DNA of 64,000 nucleotides from Chryseobacterium sp. G0186 (GCF_003815675.1 NZ_CP033918.1:2542001-2606000); one strand, 5' to 3'. Positions 1 to 9,894 are shown, counted from the first letter of the stretch. Program-made: numbers and translations. Notes: a model not told the origin generated them from the sequence alone.

Positions 1-1269
1 GCTATGTGCTGCCGGTAAGGTAACTGTAGCAAAATTAGACTGATTACTATCAACTACCAGTCCAGGATTTTCAACTTTAGGGACTAAAAGTCCTAATAAT
101 CCGCGACCAGAAGTCCACCAGCCTCCTCTGACCCAATCGCCAGATATAGCAGAGCCACTTGTCTGAATTTTATCATCACATTCACAATTTACCACAGACT
201 CTTCGAAGGCATAATACACTCTTAATGTTCCTACATCTACTCCAATGGTCTGGTTAACTCTAAGCCGTATTTCATTAAATGGTTTTGTAGTAGCAATACT
301 TACTTTTTGCTTTCCTGATCCGTAACTGATCAGTTTGATATTCAGTAAACCACCTCCATTGAATAACGTTTGTGAATCCTGAAGCTGGCCAAATAGATAA
401 GTTTCTATTGTAACATTCTTTAAAAGCTCAGCACTTAATAATTTCCCCTGACCATCTGGTGCTATTACAAATCCTGCTTTATTTCCCGAAGGGTATACCT
501 GATTTTTATCCATCACTCCTACAGAAACTGAAGAAAGCACTCCCGCCGGAAAGATTATGGAACCGTAAGAATTCTTATCTCCGTCACCTATTCTTTCTCG
601 GTTCTGAACAAAAGAAAGCGGAGAAAGAAGTGTATTGGTTACTGAAATGTTCCCATCAACTCCACTTCCTGCAATAACATCATCACAAACATTGTTATTA
701 TCCGTAGGAATCTTGGAGGGGTCAAACGCAAATGCATAATACACTCTCATTGAGCTGAAAACAGAAAGTACATTTGTTTGGTAAAGTCTTACTTCATCAA
801 ACTCTTTTGTGGTCTTCAAATGAAGAAAGGTTCTGTTCTTAGATCCCCCCAATAACGGCACCGAAAGCAGCGTATTGGTTGTAGAAGTTTCCTGGCGGAC
901 ACCATTTTTATATGTCTCGATTCTCAATGAACTTAACAGCTCTATAGTAAGCAAACCTGCTCCAAGGTCTACGTTAAATCCTGTAATATATCCTGCAGGA
1001 TATGTTATATTCTTGTTCTTTACAGATATCCCGTTTCCACTTATCAATGAAGCAAAATTCGCCATACTTACATTATTGTCCAGATCTGCATCAATAACCG
1101 GATTCATACTTCCGTTATAACAGGCAAGACAAATCCCTGAATTATTTACAGGGCTGGCTTCTACTCCCATACCACGTATGGGCTCGTAACCTTTTTGTCC
1201 AAATACTACTGATGATATCATAAAAGTCATGAGTATCCCAGCTAATTTCTCGAATAATTTTTTTGTCAT
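1..1269 (-). CDS. Large secreted surface protein, 5' part only (paralogue of 2675-5263)
   Basis: The first 423 codons of a gene whose 3' end lies outside the window. The ATG at 1269 opens MTKKLFEKLAG and a hydrophobic signal peptide, followed by GYEPIRGMGVEA, almost identical to the start of the protein at 2675-5263. The two stay alignable throughout the visible part (NNSGICLACYNGSMNPV; repeated modules ending in an FYAF-like motif). By analogy it should end with calcium-binding repeats and a T9SS C-terminal domain, but that part is not visible. It lies 31 bp downstream of the head-repeat gene 1301-2437 and is probably co-transcribed with it from the promoter near 2545. Role unknown; an exported adhesin-like protein is an inference. 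Confidence 0.85.
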   Translation of the reverse strand, partial: MTKKLFEKLAGILMTFMISSVVFGQKGYEPIRGMGVEASPVNNSGICLACYNGSMNPVIDADLDNNVSMANFASLISGNGISVKNKNITYPAGYITGFNVDLGAGLLTIELLSSLRIETYKNGVRQETSTTNTLLSVPLLGGSKNRTFLHLKTTKEFDEVRLYQTNVLSVFSSMRVYYAFAFDPSKIPTDNNNVCDDVIAGSGVDGNISVTNTLLSPLSFVQNRERIGDGDKNSYGSIIFPAGVLSSVSVGVMDKNQVYPSGNKAGFVIAPDGQGKLLSAELLKNVTIETYLFGQLQDSQTLFNGGGLLNIKLISYGSGKQKVSIATTKPFNEIRLRVNQTIGVDVGTLRVYYAFEESVVNCECDDKIQTSGSAISGDWVRGGWWTSGRGLLGLLVPKVENPGLVVDSNQSNFATVTLPAAHS

Positions 1270-1300
1270 TTTTTTTGTTTTTTATAAGGATTTGTATTTT

Positions 1301-2437
1301 TTAGTATAAAGCTTTCCAATTAGTTCCATTACAACCTTCATGTGCTTTTGTAGCAGAATTATAGCGGATAGCCCCTTCTTCAGCAGAAGTACAGCTTCCA
1401 TTAGCAGTTGCACCTATACCTTTTATCTGAATGGCAGCTCCTGTTGATGTTGCAGCTGTAGGAATCATGTTAACGCCTAATATCGTATCAGATCCATTAT
1501 TCTCATTAAAAAATACATGTTTTGTATTGGCATATATAATCTGCCCAGCATTAGCCGTACCGGTAAATCCTATTGCCATTGCCTTAAGACCTTTTGCCGT
1601 ATTGGCTGATCCTAAAATAATATTATTAGAGGATGCTGTATTTCCGCTTCCAATTACAATTCCACCACTGTTATTGTTACTATTTCCCAAAGTAAGCCCT
1701 AAAGGACCGGGTGACATATTGCTATTACCAAAAACAAAATTGTTGGCTCCATCCGCAGTATTTAAATTTCCAATTGCTTTAGCTCCGTTCGTAGCAGTAT
1801 TCCCCATCCCAATAGCCAGGCCTGGAAAATTCCCTCCTTGGGCAGATACCGTATTATTTCTGCCTAATGCAACACTTGAAGAAGCGTTATTGGACAAAGT
1901 ATTGTTGGATCCCCAGCTAAAAGAGGCATAAGGCCCTGATGTATTACTTGCATTCCCTCCTCGTAAGTTGCCATTAGTATCCAGTATCCCCTTAACATTT
2001 TTTTGAGTGGCAAAAACCAGATTCTGGCCATCATTGGTTCCTAAATAATTTCCGGAAGAAATATCTACACCTAAGTTAGCGGCTGCTGCAGTAGTCCCGG
2101 AATTCCCGACTGTATACCAATCTGTGCTTAAACCACTCCATAGTTTGCCATCAAAATAATAATATCCGGGAGATACCACATTAACGGTTTGTCCAGTTGG
2201 AGCCGATTCAGCCACAGTAACATATACCATAGCTCCGGTTTGGGCATCTGTATAATTTTTAGCATTCAATTCAAGACCTGTAAGTCTTGGAGCAATAATA
2301 CCATCGAATTTATTAGTATCTGCTGCTGAACCTACAACATCTAAAGTTGCCTGGGGGCTATTCGTATTAATACCTATTTGCGCATTGAAAGCGTTCCCTG
2401 CGAATAGAATCGCAAGATAAAATAATTTGATTTTCAT
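1301..2437 (-). CDS. Secreted YadA-head-like repeat surface protein
   Basis: 378 residues. A signal peptide (MKIKLFYLAILFAGNAFNA) is followed by QIGINTNSPQATLDVVG, the usual mature start of many flavobacterial surface proteins. Residues about 160-310 hold short head-type repeats rich in GN/GS/A with the pattern AIGxxNTAxGxxNxxxGNxN, as in the heads of trimeric autotransporters (YadA family). The C-terminus has a conserved EEGAIRYNSATKxHEGCNGTxW motif. No membrane anchor and no T9SS tag are seen, so how it attaches is unclear. It is a close paralogue of 5297-6430 and is followed in the same way by a large multi-module protein, forming a duplicated two-gene cassette. Adhesin function is inferred from the fold only. 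Confidence 0.85.
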   Translation of the reverse strand: MKIKLFYLAILFAGNAFNAQIGINTNSPQATLDVVGSAADTNKFDGIIAPRLTGLELNAKNYTDAQTGAMVYVTVAESAPTGQTVNVVSPGYYYFDGKLWSGLSTDWYTVGNSGTTAAAANLGVDISSGNYLGTNDGQNLVFATQKNVKGILDTNGNLRGGNASNTSGPYASFSWGSNNTLSNNASSSVALGRNNTVSAQGGNFPGLAIGMGNTATNGAKAIGNLNTADGANNFVFGNSNMSPGPLGLTLGNSNNNSGGIVIGSGNTASSNNIILGSANTAKGLKAMAIGFTGTANAGQIIYANTKHVFFNENNGSDTILGVNMIPTAATSTGAAIQIKGIGATANGSCTSAEEGAIRYNSATKAHEGCNGTNWKALY

Positions 2438-2544
2438 TATTTTAAAAATTTATTGTGTTTTTTTTAATGTGGTCTCCTCAAACCGACACCACAATTCTAT
2501 TCAATACATAATACTAATTATAATTATTGATAAAATCTTTTAAG

Positions 2545-2591
2545 CAAAATTAGTCTTAATGAACCTCAAAAAAAATAGTCGATATCTGTCA
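2545..2591 (-). promoter_or_regulatory. Promoter with TGACAGATATC box, spacing 28, copy A
   Basis: Read on the minus strand: TGACAGATATC (2591-2581), then exactly 28 nt, then TAATTTTG (2552-2545), which fits the Bacteroidetes -7 consensus TAnnTTTG. It lies 108 bp before the gene 1301-2437. The same box and spacing occur at 27235-27281 and 59790-59836. The box is probably the site of an unidentified activator or regulator. Confidence 0.7.
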
Positions 2592-2610
2592 ATTATGTGT
2601 CTTTTTTTAC

Positions 2611-2648
2611 AAAAAAAAGGAGGCTGTCTCAAAAGACAGCCTCCTTTA
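2611..2648 (-). terminator. Rho-independent terminator after 2675-5263
   Basis: A 10-bp stem (GGAGGCTGTC, 2619-2628; GACAGCCTCC, 2635-2644) with a 6-nt loop. Eight A residues on the plus strand give a U-tract for minus-strand transcripts. It lies 27 bp past the stop of the large surface protein. Confidence 0.85.
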
Positions 2649-2674
2649 CTTAATCAATCAGATAAGTATCTTAT

Positions 2675-5263
2675 TTATTTTACAATAACCTTATAAGATT
2701 TTACAGTTGATTTAGTTTCAATTTTAATAATATAAATTCCTGCAGGTAATGAAGAGGTATTTACCCCTGTACGTGCATTGAATTTATCCGATTTAACCAC
2801 CTGTCCCTGAGCTGAGAATAACGTATAAATACCCTCTTCTGCGGCAGAAATCATAAGATTTTCTCCTGCTTTTACCGGATTCGGATATACTTTAATATCA
2901 TTCGCAGCTTCTGTTATCTCTGAAGTTTTAGTCATTTTTTCAGAACCCATAGTTGCATTTTTCAGCAAAGTAGCATAAGGTGAAAGCGGAGAACCAGGAG
3001 CACCTCTCTTCACAAGATCTGTATCTACTACGGCCTGAATACCATCTTTGTCCTTATCATCAATAGTAGAAATGAAACCACCTCCTAATGTATCAAGATT
3101 TCCTTTTCCGATCTTATACAAATCAAGATCAGCTCCATTGGAAGTAATATCAAGGAAGTCTGGTTTATCATCACCGTCTGTATTTTTGATTGGATACTTC
3201 ATGACTCCGGAATCAGGATAAGTCTCTAAAATATCAGCAATACCGTTATTACCTACCGGAATATTGCTATCAATAACTCCGTTACGATCTGTATCAATCT
3301 GATTGATTACTGACGTTGGAATTCCGGATTCAAACAGATCTAATATCCCATCGTTATCAGAATCCAGATCAAGATAATTCGGAACCGAATCTCCCAAGAC
3401 TTCTGTTATCAGGATATCCCCTTCATCATCATCATCCTGGAATTTACCATTGTGGTTAAAATCTTCAATAGCATCAGGGATACCATCATTATCCGAGTCT
3501 AAATCACAAGCATCTACAATACCATCACCGTCTGTATCTAACGTTGGAGATTTATCATTAACCACTGTACATCCCTCTGCACAGTCAGGTATGCCATTTC
3601 CGTTGTTATCTATACTGTCATTTCCACCAGGGCAAAGGTCAAAGCAGTTTGGAACACCGTCATTATCATCGTCTTTGCTTGCAAATGCATTATAGATATT
3701 ATATCCCTGAACCAAATTGACTGACAATAAAGAGCTAAAGGTTATTTTTATACGGTTAAAAGGTTTGGTAGATTTACCTCCTATATAAAATTTATTTGAT
3801 CCACTGGTAAATAAGTTTCCTGTAATAAGACTTCCTGAAGTAAATGTATCCGTCAAAGTATTACCATTATAAAATTGAACTTTAACAGCATCAAGAACAC
3901 TCACTCCTATTAGTCCTCCTGTTTTTTCAACAGTATAGCCTGCCACTGTATTGGCAGGAAGTAGGCTATTTGTTCCAACGGTCAAACTTCCTGAGAAAAG
4001 GAATGTTCCTAATAAAGGAAAAGTCAGTCTTGCATAGTTATTAGGATTGTTATCTACCACTGCAACAGCATTAGTCAAGCTAGGAGCAAGAAAACCCAAC
4101 CCAGACTGCGTCCATCCATATCCATTAACGATATCTCCTGGGATTGAAGAACCACTTGTCTGGATTTTATCATCACACTCGCAAGAAGTAAGCTCCTCGA
4201 AAGCATAAAATACCTTAAGAGCTCCAAAATTAACACCCAATGTCTGAGTGATTTTTAATCTTACTTCATTGAAAGGCTTAGTGGCTGTAAGGGTTACTTT
4301 TTGTCTTCCTGAACCATAGCTAAGAACTTTAATGTTGATTAAACCTCCTCCATCTGACAATTGTCTTGAATCCTGAAGCTGACCAAATAAATAAGTTTCT
4401 ATCGTCATATTCTTTAAAAACTCAGCGCTTATTAGCTTTCCTTGGTCGTCCGGCTCTATAACGAACCCTGTTCTGTTACCTGCCGGGTAAACCTGATTTT
4501 TATCTAATACTCCTACAGAATAAGATCCTAATAAACCGACAGGAAGAACTATTGATCCGTATGAATTTTTATCTCCGTCTCCAATTCTTTCTCTATTTTG
4601 AACAAATGAAAGTGGAGCCAAGAAACTGCTGCTTCCTGACACGTTACCATCAACACCACTTCCCGCAATAATATCATCACAAATACCATTGTTATCAGTT
4701 GGTACTTTTGCAGGATCAAATGCAAATGCGTAGTATACATTCATCGCACTAAAAACTGAAAGAACATTAGTCTGATATAATCTTACTTCATCAAACTCTT
4801 TTGAAGTCTTAAGATGTAAAAATATCCTGTTTTTATTTCCTCCAAATGCTGGTACAGATAAAAGAGTACTGCTTGTACTTGTTTCCTGAAGCACACCATT
4901 TTTATAAGTACTGATTCTCAAAGAACTCAAAAGATCTATCGTAATAAAACTTGTTCCAAGATCTACATTAAACCCGGTAATATATCCCGCAGGATAAGTT
5001 GTATTTTTATTTTTAACAGATATTCCGTTTCCACTGAAAAGGGATGCAAAATTCCCCATACTTACGCTGTTATCCAGGTTGGCATCTACCACCGGATTCA
5101 TACTTCCGTTATAACACGCTAAACAAATTCCTGAATTATTGACAGGTTTTGCCTCAACTCCCATCCCTCGGATAGGTTCATAACCTTGCTGAGCAAATGC
5201 TATTGATGACATCACCAATGTCATAAGCATAACAGCAAATTTCTCGAATAATTTTTTTGTCAT
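2675..5263 (-). CDS. Large multi-module secreted protein with T9SS type A sorting domain
   Basis: 862 residues. Signal peptide (1-24), then three related modules of about 165 residues, each closing near an FYAF/YNAF-like motif (roughly 30-185, 190-360, 365-535). Residues about 537-720 carry Asp-rich thrombospondin type-3-like calcium-binding repeats (DxDxDGxxD). The last 70 residues start with VYPNPV and end KSYKVIVK, a typical type A T9SS C-terminal signal, so export through the type IX system and cell-surface attachment are expected. It lies 33 bp downstream of 5297-6430 and has its own terminator. Paralogue of the truncated gene at 1-1269. The modules match no family I can name; ligand unknown. 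Confidence 0.9.
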   Translation of the reverse strand: MTKKLFEKFAVMLMTLVMSSIAFAQQGYEPIRGMGVEAKPVNNSGICLACYNGSMNPVVDANLDNSVSMGNFASLFSGNGISVKNKNTTYPAGYITGFNVDLGTSFITIDLLSSLRISTYKNGVLQETSTSSTLLSVPAFGGNKNRIFLHLKTSKEFDEVRLYQTNVLSVFSAMNVYYAFAFDPAKVPTDNNGICDDIIAGSGVDGNVSGSSSFLAPLSFVQNRERIGDGDKNSYGSIVLPVGLLGSYSVGVLDKNQVYPAGNRTGFVIEPDDQGKLISAEFLKNMTIETYLFGQLQDSRQLSDGGGLINIKVLSYGSGRQKVTLTATKPFNEVRLKITQTLGVNFGALKVFYAFEELTSCECDDKIQTSGSSIPGDIVNGYGWTQSGLGFLAPSLTNAVAVVDNNPNNYARLTFPLLGTFLFSGSLTVGTNSLLPANTVAGYTVEKTGGLIGVSVLDAVKVQFYNGNTLTDTFTSGSLITGNLFTSGSNKFYIGGKSTKPFNRIKITFSSLLSVNLVQGYNIYNAFASKDDDNDGVPNCFDLCPGGNDSIDNNGNGIPDCAEGCTVVNDKSPTLDTDGDGIVDACDLDSDNDGIPDAIEDFNHNGKFQDDDDEGDILITEVLGDSVPNYLDLDSDNDGILDLFESGIPTSVINQIDTDRNGVIDSNIPVGNNGIADILETYPDSGVMKYPIKNTDGDDKPDFLDITSNGADLDLYKIGKGNLDTLGGGFISTIDDKDKDGIQAVVDTDLVKRGAPGSPLSPYATLLKNATMGSEKMTKTSEITEAANDIKVYPNPVKAGENLMISAAEEGIYTLFSAQGQVVKSDKFNARTGVNTSSLPAGIYIIKIETKSTVKSYKVIVK

Positions 5264-5296
5264 TTTTTTTAATTTTATAAGGTTTGTGTTTATTTT

Positions 5297-6430
5297 TTAA
5301 TTGAATGCATTCCATGTAGTACCATTACAGCCTTCATGTTTCTTTGAAGTGGCATTATAACGAATGGCTCCTTCTTCAGCAGGCTTACAGGTACTTGTAG
5401 TAGTAGCAATTCCTTTGATTTGAATAGCAGCTCCTGTAGCTGTATCAGCTGTAGGAACCATATTCACTCCCAGAATAGTATTGGTACCATTTCCTTTATT
5501 AAAGAAGATATGAGATGCATTGGCATATACCATTTGTCCTGCTGTTGCTGTTGCAGCAAATCCTAAAGCCACAGCTTCTGAACCTGAAGCATTGTTTCCT
5601 GTACCAAAGGCAATGTTATTGGATGTTACTGTATTTGAGCCACCAACAACAATCCCACCACCGTTATTATTGCTGTTTCCAAGCGTTAATCCTGTTGTAG
5701 GGCTGGTTGCTGTATTATTATTTCCAAATATAAAATTATTAGCTCCCGCTGCTGTATTGCTATTCCCCATGATTTTCGCTCCATTGGTGGCTGAATTGTT
5801 TGCACCAATTGCTACCGCCGGAAAATTTGCACCTACTGCAGTGGCTGTATTGTTTCTTCCCATCGCAACATTGGAGGATGTTGCATTAGTCGAATTGTTT
5901 GAACCCCAGGCAAAAGCAGCGTAAGGACCCGTTGCATCATTGGAATTTCCACCCTGTAGCGTTCCGTTAATATCTAATATCCCTTTTACACTTTTCTGAG
6001 TGGAAAAGACCAGATTCTGAGCATCATTGGTTCCTAAATAATTACCGGAAGAAATATTTGTTCCTATAGCCGCTGTAGTAGATACAGTGCCAGTATTTCC
6101 GGCTGTACGCCAATCTGCACTTAAACTTCCCCACTTTGTCCCGTCAAAATAATAATAACCGGGTGACAAAACATCTATAGTTTGTCCTGTGGGCGCAGTT
6201 TCGGCTAATGTTACATATACTACTGCTCCTGTTTGAGCTGTTGTATAATTCTTAGCTTTAAGCTGTACACCTGTAAGTCTTGGAGCCATAAAGCCATCCA
6301 GCTTACTCTGATCTGAAGGAAAACCTACCACATCAAAAGTAGTTTGAGCTTGACTAGTATTAATCCCAACCTGTGCGGAAATAGAAAACCCTACGGATAA
6401 GAATGCTAGTGTGAATAATTTGTTTTTCAT
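5297..6430 (-). CDS. Secreted YadA-head-like repeat surface protein (paralogue of 1301-2437)
   Basis: 377 residues from the ATG at 6430. An open frame continues upstream to 6511, but MKNKLFTLAFLSVGFSISAQ is a proper signal peptide and matches the paralogue, so the later start is chosen. The mature protein begins QVGINTSQAQTTFDVVG. Residues about 160-310 are GNN/GNS head-type repeats and the C-terminus has EEGAIRYNATSKKHEGCNGTTW. The chain is alignable with 1301-2437 from end to end, including the aromatic PGYYYFDGxxW stretch. First gene of the second copy of the surface cassette. No promoter of the TGACAGATATC type is present in its short upstream region. Confidence 0.85.
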   Translation of the reverse strand: MKNKLFTLAFLSVGFSISAQVGINTSQAQTTFDVVGFPSDQSKLDGFMAPRLTGVQLKAKNYTTAQTGAVVYVTLAETAPTGQTIDVLSPGYYYFDGTKWGSLSADWRTAGNTGTVSTTAAIGTNISSGNYLGTNDAQNLVFSTQKSVKGILDINGTLQGGNSNDATGPYAAFAWGSNNSTNATSSNVAMGRNNTATAVGANFPAVAIGANNSATNGAKIMGNSNTAAGANNFIFGNNNTATSPTTGLTLGNSNNNGGGIVVGGSNTVTSNNIAFGTGNNASGSEAVALGFAATATAGQMVYANASHIFFNKGNGTNTILGVNMVPTADTATGAAIQIKGIATTTSTCKPAEEGAIRYNATSKKHEGCNGTTWNAFN

Positions 6431-6537
6431 TGTAATTGATATTTGTTGTTTTTTTGTGTAAAGGGCAGTCCTTTGACTTTCCCACTTAAAATTGTAAATG
6501 AAAAAGTTCATAGCCTGATTAAAGAATCGAAAAAATT

Positions 6538-7059
6538 TTAGAATATATTATTGTATGAAAGCGTGGTCCATTTATCTGGAATTTTGATGATAAATCTAAA
6601 AATATCAACAAGCCTAAAAGAAGTCATATGAAACTTCTTGACCTTTTCAAATCTGGCCACAATATTTTCATCATCAACTGAATGCCTTTCCCTCCATTTC
6701 TTCCATGCAGAAATAAATTTCGCCTCTTTCCCAGGAAAGAGAAAAAAATCCATGTCATTGGCAGTAGGCAGATTAGTTAGTAAGATCGTATTATAAAATA
6801 CCACATATTGAACATCATCTCTTTTATGATGATAAGAGTGAGCTACCCTATCCTCCATGGCTTCTGTATTATCAATTGATTGATTTGGAAAAGCAATGGC
6901 TGAATATAAATGTAAATGCGTATTATTTACATCTGTCCAATGTAGCATTTCTGCTTTGTTCATTGTAACAGATATAAATCTATCGCTTAGTTTTCCTACA
7001 GCCGAAATTAGCAACAGAAATGCTATCTGACTATAAGAAAGAAAATAATTTCTATCCAA
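6538..7059 (-). CDS. Hypothetical protein
   Basis: 173 residues; I recognise no family. The N-terminus has one hydrophobic stretch (about residues 10-21) that could be a signal peptide or membrane anchor. The rest is soluble in character, with His-rich (HSYHHKRDD) and basic (KKWRERH) patches. It stands between the surface cassettes and the rplL terminator, about 110 bp upstream of 5297-6430. Base composition resembles the neighbours. The start could also be a later Met (residue 33). A real gene is likely from length and context, but there is no functional evidence. Confidence 0.5.
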   Translation of the reverse strand: MDRNYFLSYSQIAFLLLISAVGKLSDRFISVTMNKAEMLHWTDVNNTHLHLYSAIAFPNQSIDNTEAMEDRVAHSYHHKRDDVQYVVFYNTILLTNLPTANDMDFFLFPGKEAKFISAWKKWRERHSVDDENIVARFEKVKKFHMTSFRLVDIFRFIIKIPDKWTTLSYNNIF

Positions 7060-7280
7060 TTATGTTGTGTTTTTTTCTCATTACAAATGTAATAATTTTT
7101 TAACAAAAACAATATTTTAATAAATAAAATATACCAAAAGCACAAAAATGATTTATTTAAGATGAAATATTATGTTAATTTTAATAAAATAAATAATCAT
7201 AATTAAATATCCCATAATAAGAGATAATAATATCTCAATACGTTTAAAAATTAAAATGAAAAATATAAAAAGGTCATTAC

Positions 7281-7312
7281 AAAAAAAGCCCGGGCAAATG
7301 CCCGGGCTTCTT
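7281..7312 (-). terminator. Rho-independent terminator after rplL
   Basis: 8-bp GC-rich stem GCCCGGGC (7288-7295) / GCCCGGGC (7300-7307), AAAT loop, and seven A residues on the plus strand (U-tract on the minus transcript). It ends the rplKAJL unit directly after rplL, so rpoB is not part of this transcript. Confidence 0.9.
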
Positions 7313-7332
7313 ATATTTATAATAAAATTGAA

Positions 7333-7701
7333 TTATTTCAATTCTACTTCAGCACCAGCTTCTTCTAATTGCTTCTTAAGAGCTTCAGCTTCGTCTTTAG
7401 AGATACCTTCTTTGATTGGAGCAGGAGCACCATCTACGATATCTTTAGCTTCTTTAAGACCAGCACCAGTTAAATCTTTTACTAATTTAACGATAGCTAA
7501 TTTAGAAGCACCTGCAGACTTAAGAATTACGTCGAATTCAGTCTTTTCTTCAGCAGCTTCACCTGCACCTCCTGCAGCAACTACTACAGCAGCAGCAGCT
7601 GGCTCAATTCCGTACTCATCCTTAAGGATAGTAGCTAATTCGTTTACGTCTTTTACTGTTAGGTTTACTAGCGTTTCAGCTAAATTTTTTAAATCTGACA
7701 T
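7333..7701 (-). CDS. rplL: 50S ribosomal protein bL12 (L7/L12)
   Basis: 122 residues, the usual length. N-terminal dimerisation helix region ([19 protein letters not shown]), an Ala-rich hinge (about 36-52) and the C-terminal factor-binding domain with EKTEFDV and [12 protein letters not shown]. It forms the ribosomal stalk with L10 and recruits translation GTPases. It is 45 bp downstream of rplJ and directly followed by a strong terminator. In most bacteria rpoB follows; here an unknown gene and surface proteins do. Confidence 0.97.
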   Translation of the reverse strand: MSDLKNLAETLVNLTVKDVNELATILKDEYGIEPAAAAVVVAAGGAGEAAEEKTEFDVILKSAGASKLAIVKLVKDLTGAGLKEAKDIVDGAPAPIKEGISKDEAEALKKQLEEAGAEVELK

Positions 7702-7745
7702 TGTTGTAATGTTTTTGTTGATTATTGATTATTTTTTGAGTGTAA

Positions 7746-8339
7746 TTATTCAGCAGCTGGCGTTTCGTCAGTGCTTTCTGCAGCTGGAGCTTCTGGAGCT
7801 TCAACAGCAGGAGTTTCTTCTACAGCAGGTGCAGCTTCTTCAGCTTTAGCTTCTACTGTTTCAGATTTGTTTTGAAGAGCAGAAACAACTCTCTGAATTG
7901 GAGACTGAAGTAATCCGATGATTTCACCGATCATTTCTTCTCTAGACTTGATGCTTACTAAAGTATCAAGGTTATTGTCACCAAGATAGAAAGTTTCCTG
8001 AACGAAAGCAGACTTTAAAGCCGGCTTTTCGTCTTTCTTTCTGAAGTCTTTAATTAATTTTGCAGGAGCGTTCGCAGTCTCAGAAATCATGATCGCTGAG
8101 TTACCTTTGAAAGTTTCGAACATCTCAGAGTAATCTACTCCTTCGATTTGCTCCATTGCTTTTTGTAAAAGTGTATTTTTTACAACTTTCACTTTGATAT
8201 TTTGTTTGAAAGCCTGTCTTCTGAAATCTGAAGCCTTAGCTGCGTTCAAACCTTCTAGATCTGCTACATAAACAACTTTAGCATCCTGAAGCAAATCTTT
8301 GATCTCTTGTATTGCTACAACTTTTTGGTCTTTTGTCAT
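7746..8339 (-). CDS. rplJ: 50S ribosomal protein uL10
   Basis: 197 residues. The N-terminal L10 domain (MTKDQKVVAIQEIKDLL; KNTLLQKAM) binds 23S rRNA, and the helical part after about residue 130 is the platform for bL12 dimers. The last ~35 residues are a low-complexity Glu/Ala/Pro extension (EEAAPAVEETPAVEAPEAP), longer than in E. coli L10. Second-last gene of the rplKAJL transcript, 17 bp after rplA. Confidence 0.96.
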   Translation of the reverse strand: MTKDQKVVAIQEIKDLLQDAKVVYVADLEGLNAAKASDFRRQAFKQNIKVKVVKNTLLQKAMEQIEGVDYSEMFETFKGNSAIMISETANAPAKLIKDFRKKDEKPALKSAFVQETFYLGDNNLDTLVSIKSREEMIGEIIGLLQSPIQRVVSALQNKSETVEAKAEEAAPAVEETPAVEAPEAPAAESTDETPAAE

Positions 8340-8356
8340 TGTCTTAAGGATTTATA

Positions 8357-9049
8357 TTAGTTAACAGATTTAGTATCAATTGCAATACCTGGACTCATTG
8401 TAGAAGACAAATAAATGCTTTTTACATAAGTACCTTTAGCAGCAGTTGGCTTCATTTTGATCAAAGTAGAGATCAATTCCTGAGCATTCTCCTTGATTTT
8501 AGCAGCATCGAAAGATACTTTACCAATACCAGCGTGGATAATACCATACTTGTCTACTTTGAAATCAATTTTACCAGCCTTTACTTCAGTTACTGCTTTA
8601 CCAATTTCCATAGTTACAGTTCCTGATTTAGGGTTAGGCATTAAACCTCTTGGACCTAATACTCTACCTAATGGACCTAATTTACCCATAACAGCTGGCA
8701 TAGTAACGATAACGTCAACATCAGTCCAACCATCTTTAATTTTCTGTAAATATTCGTCAAGACCTACATAGTCAGCACCAGCAGCTTTAGCTTCTGCTTC
8801 TTTATCTGGAGTTACTAAAGCCAAAACTTTAACATCTTTACCAGTTCCGTGAGGAAGAGATACTACACCTCTTACCATTTGGTTTGCTTTTCTTGGGTCT
8901 ACACCTAATCTTACAGCGATATCTACTGAAGCATCAAACTTTGCAGTGTTCACTTCTTTTACAAGAGCTGAACCTTCTTCAAGGTTATAGATTCTTCCTT
9001 TTTCTACTTTGCTTAAAGCTTCCTTTTGCTTTTTAGTCAATTTTGCCAT
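8357..9049 (-). CDS. rplA: 50S ribosomal protein uL1
   Basis: 230 residues, normal length. The core motif [22 protein letters not shown] (about 123-144) is the L1 signature. It binds 23S rRNA at the L1 stalk and helps release E-site tRNA; in many bacteria it also represses its own operon. It lies 12 bp after rplK and 17 bp before rplJ, so it is clearly in the same operon. Confidence 0.97.
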   Translation of the reverse strand: MAKLTKKQKEALSKVEKGRIYNLEEGSALVKEVNTAKFDASVDIAVRLGVDPRKANQMVRGVVSLPHGTGKDVKVLALVTPDKEAEAKAAGADYVGLDEYLQKIKDGWTDVDVIVTMPAVMGKLGPLGRVLGPRGLMPNPKSGTVTMEIGKAVTEVKAGKIDFKVDKYGIIHAGIGKVSFDAAKIKENAQELISTLIKMKPTAAKGTYVKSIYLSSTMSPGIAIDTKSVN

Positions 9050-9061
9050 TTTCTAATAGTA

Positions 9062-9508
9062 TTAAGCGTTAAAAGTTGGTTTAGTTCCTGTTACTCTTAA
9101 TCCCATAGATCTTGCAGTACCTGCAACCATAGAAACAGCAGAATCCATTGTAAAGCAGTTAAGGTCAGTCATTTTGTCCTCAGCGATCTTTTGAACCTGA
9201 GCCCAAGTTACAGCACCTACTTTGTTTCTGTTTGGTTCACCGGAACCTCCTTTGATCTTAGCTGCATCCATTAACTGGATCGCTGCAGGTGGAGTTTTAA
9301 TAACGAATTCAAAAGATTTGTCTTCGTATACTGTAATTACTACAGGTAAAACTTGCCCTGGCTTATCTTGGGTTCTTCCGTTAAATTGCTTACAAAACTC
9401 CATGATGTTCACACCTGCAGAACCCAATGCTGGACCTACTGGTGGAGAAGGGTTAGCTGCGCCACCTTTCACCTGAAGCTTTACCATTTTAAAGACTTTC
9501 TTAGCCAT
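9062..9508 (-). CDS. rplK: 50S ribosomal protein uL11
   Basis: 148 residues. [29 protein letters not shown] is the standard L11 start, with a C-terminal rRNA-binding domain ([27 protein letters not shown]). It binds the GTPase-associated centre of 23S rRNA. It is first in its transcript: a clean promoter lies about 100 bp upstream, and nusG, its usual upstream neighbour, is separated from it by three secreted-protein genes and a terminator. Confidence 0.97.
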   Translation of the reverse strand: MAKKVFKMVKLQVKGGAANPSPPVGPALGSAGVNIMEFCKQFNGRTQDKPGQVLPVVITVYEDKSFEFVIKTPPAAIQLMDAAKIKGGSGEPNRNKVGAVTWAQVQKIAEDKMTDLNCFTMDSAVSMVAGTARSMGLRVTGTKPTFNA

Positions 9509-9605
9509 TGTTTGTTTTTTAAATTTGAATAATTAATGAGTTTGGAAGCATTTATTATTCAGTAGGTTATGCACTCACATAACAATAAACCTACTTTTTG
9601 GACTG

Positions 9606-9636
9606 CAAAAGTATGAAATATTTTTGAATCCACAAA
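9606..9636 (-). promoter_or_regulatory. Housekeeping promoter for rplKAJL
   Basis: On the minus strand TTTG (9636-9633), 19 nt, then TACTTTTG (9613-9606): an exact match to the Bacteroidetes TTTG-N19-TAnnTTTG consensus, about 100 bp before rplK. It makes rplKAJL independent of nusG transcription. Confidence 0.8.
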
Positions 9637-9639
9637 CGG

Positions 9640-9894
9640 ATATTGCTGATTTTTAAAAAGTTTTACATCTTTTTTATAGTTTTCCCTATTCCTTTTAAAA
9701 AATCAAACTTGAATTAAAATTCTCAAAATAGTGGTGCTTTATACAGAAAAAGAAAGACTTTTATTGATTCTTCTCCCTCACTTTTAATCCTATTTATCAT
9801 TATATCCCGGCAGATTTTTTTTGAGCAAAAACCATTGAATAAGAATATGATCTTTCCTATAATTTCAAAAGGACTAAACCTAGTCATAAAGAAG
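9640..9894. other. Non-coding stretch between rplK promoter and 9957 gene
   Basis: AT-rich sequence in which I see no gene, repeat or promoter. The gap as a whole (9509-9956) is explained only by the rplK leader and promoter at one end and a terminator at the other. Confidence 0.5.

Noticed and set aside
1431..1931. Plus-strand open frame of 166 codons
   Set aside because: It lies fully inside the head-repeat gene on the other strand and owes its length to the repetitive GC pattern of that gene; no start signal or family resemblance.
6431..6511. Upstream extension of the 5297-6430 gene
   Set aside because: The extension would bury the signal peptide; the ATG at 6430 matches the paralogue.
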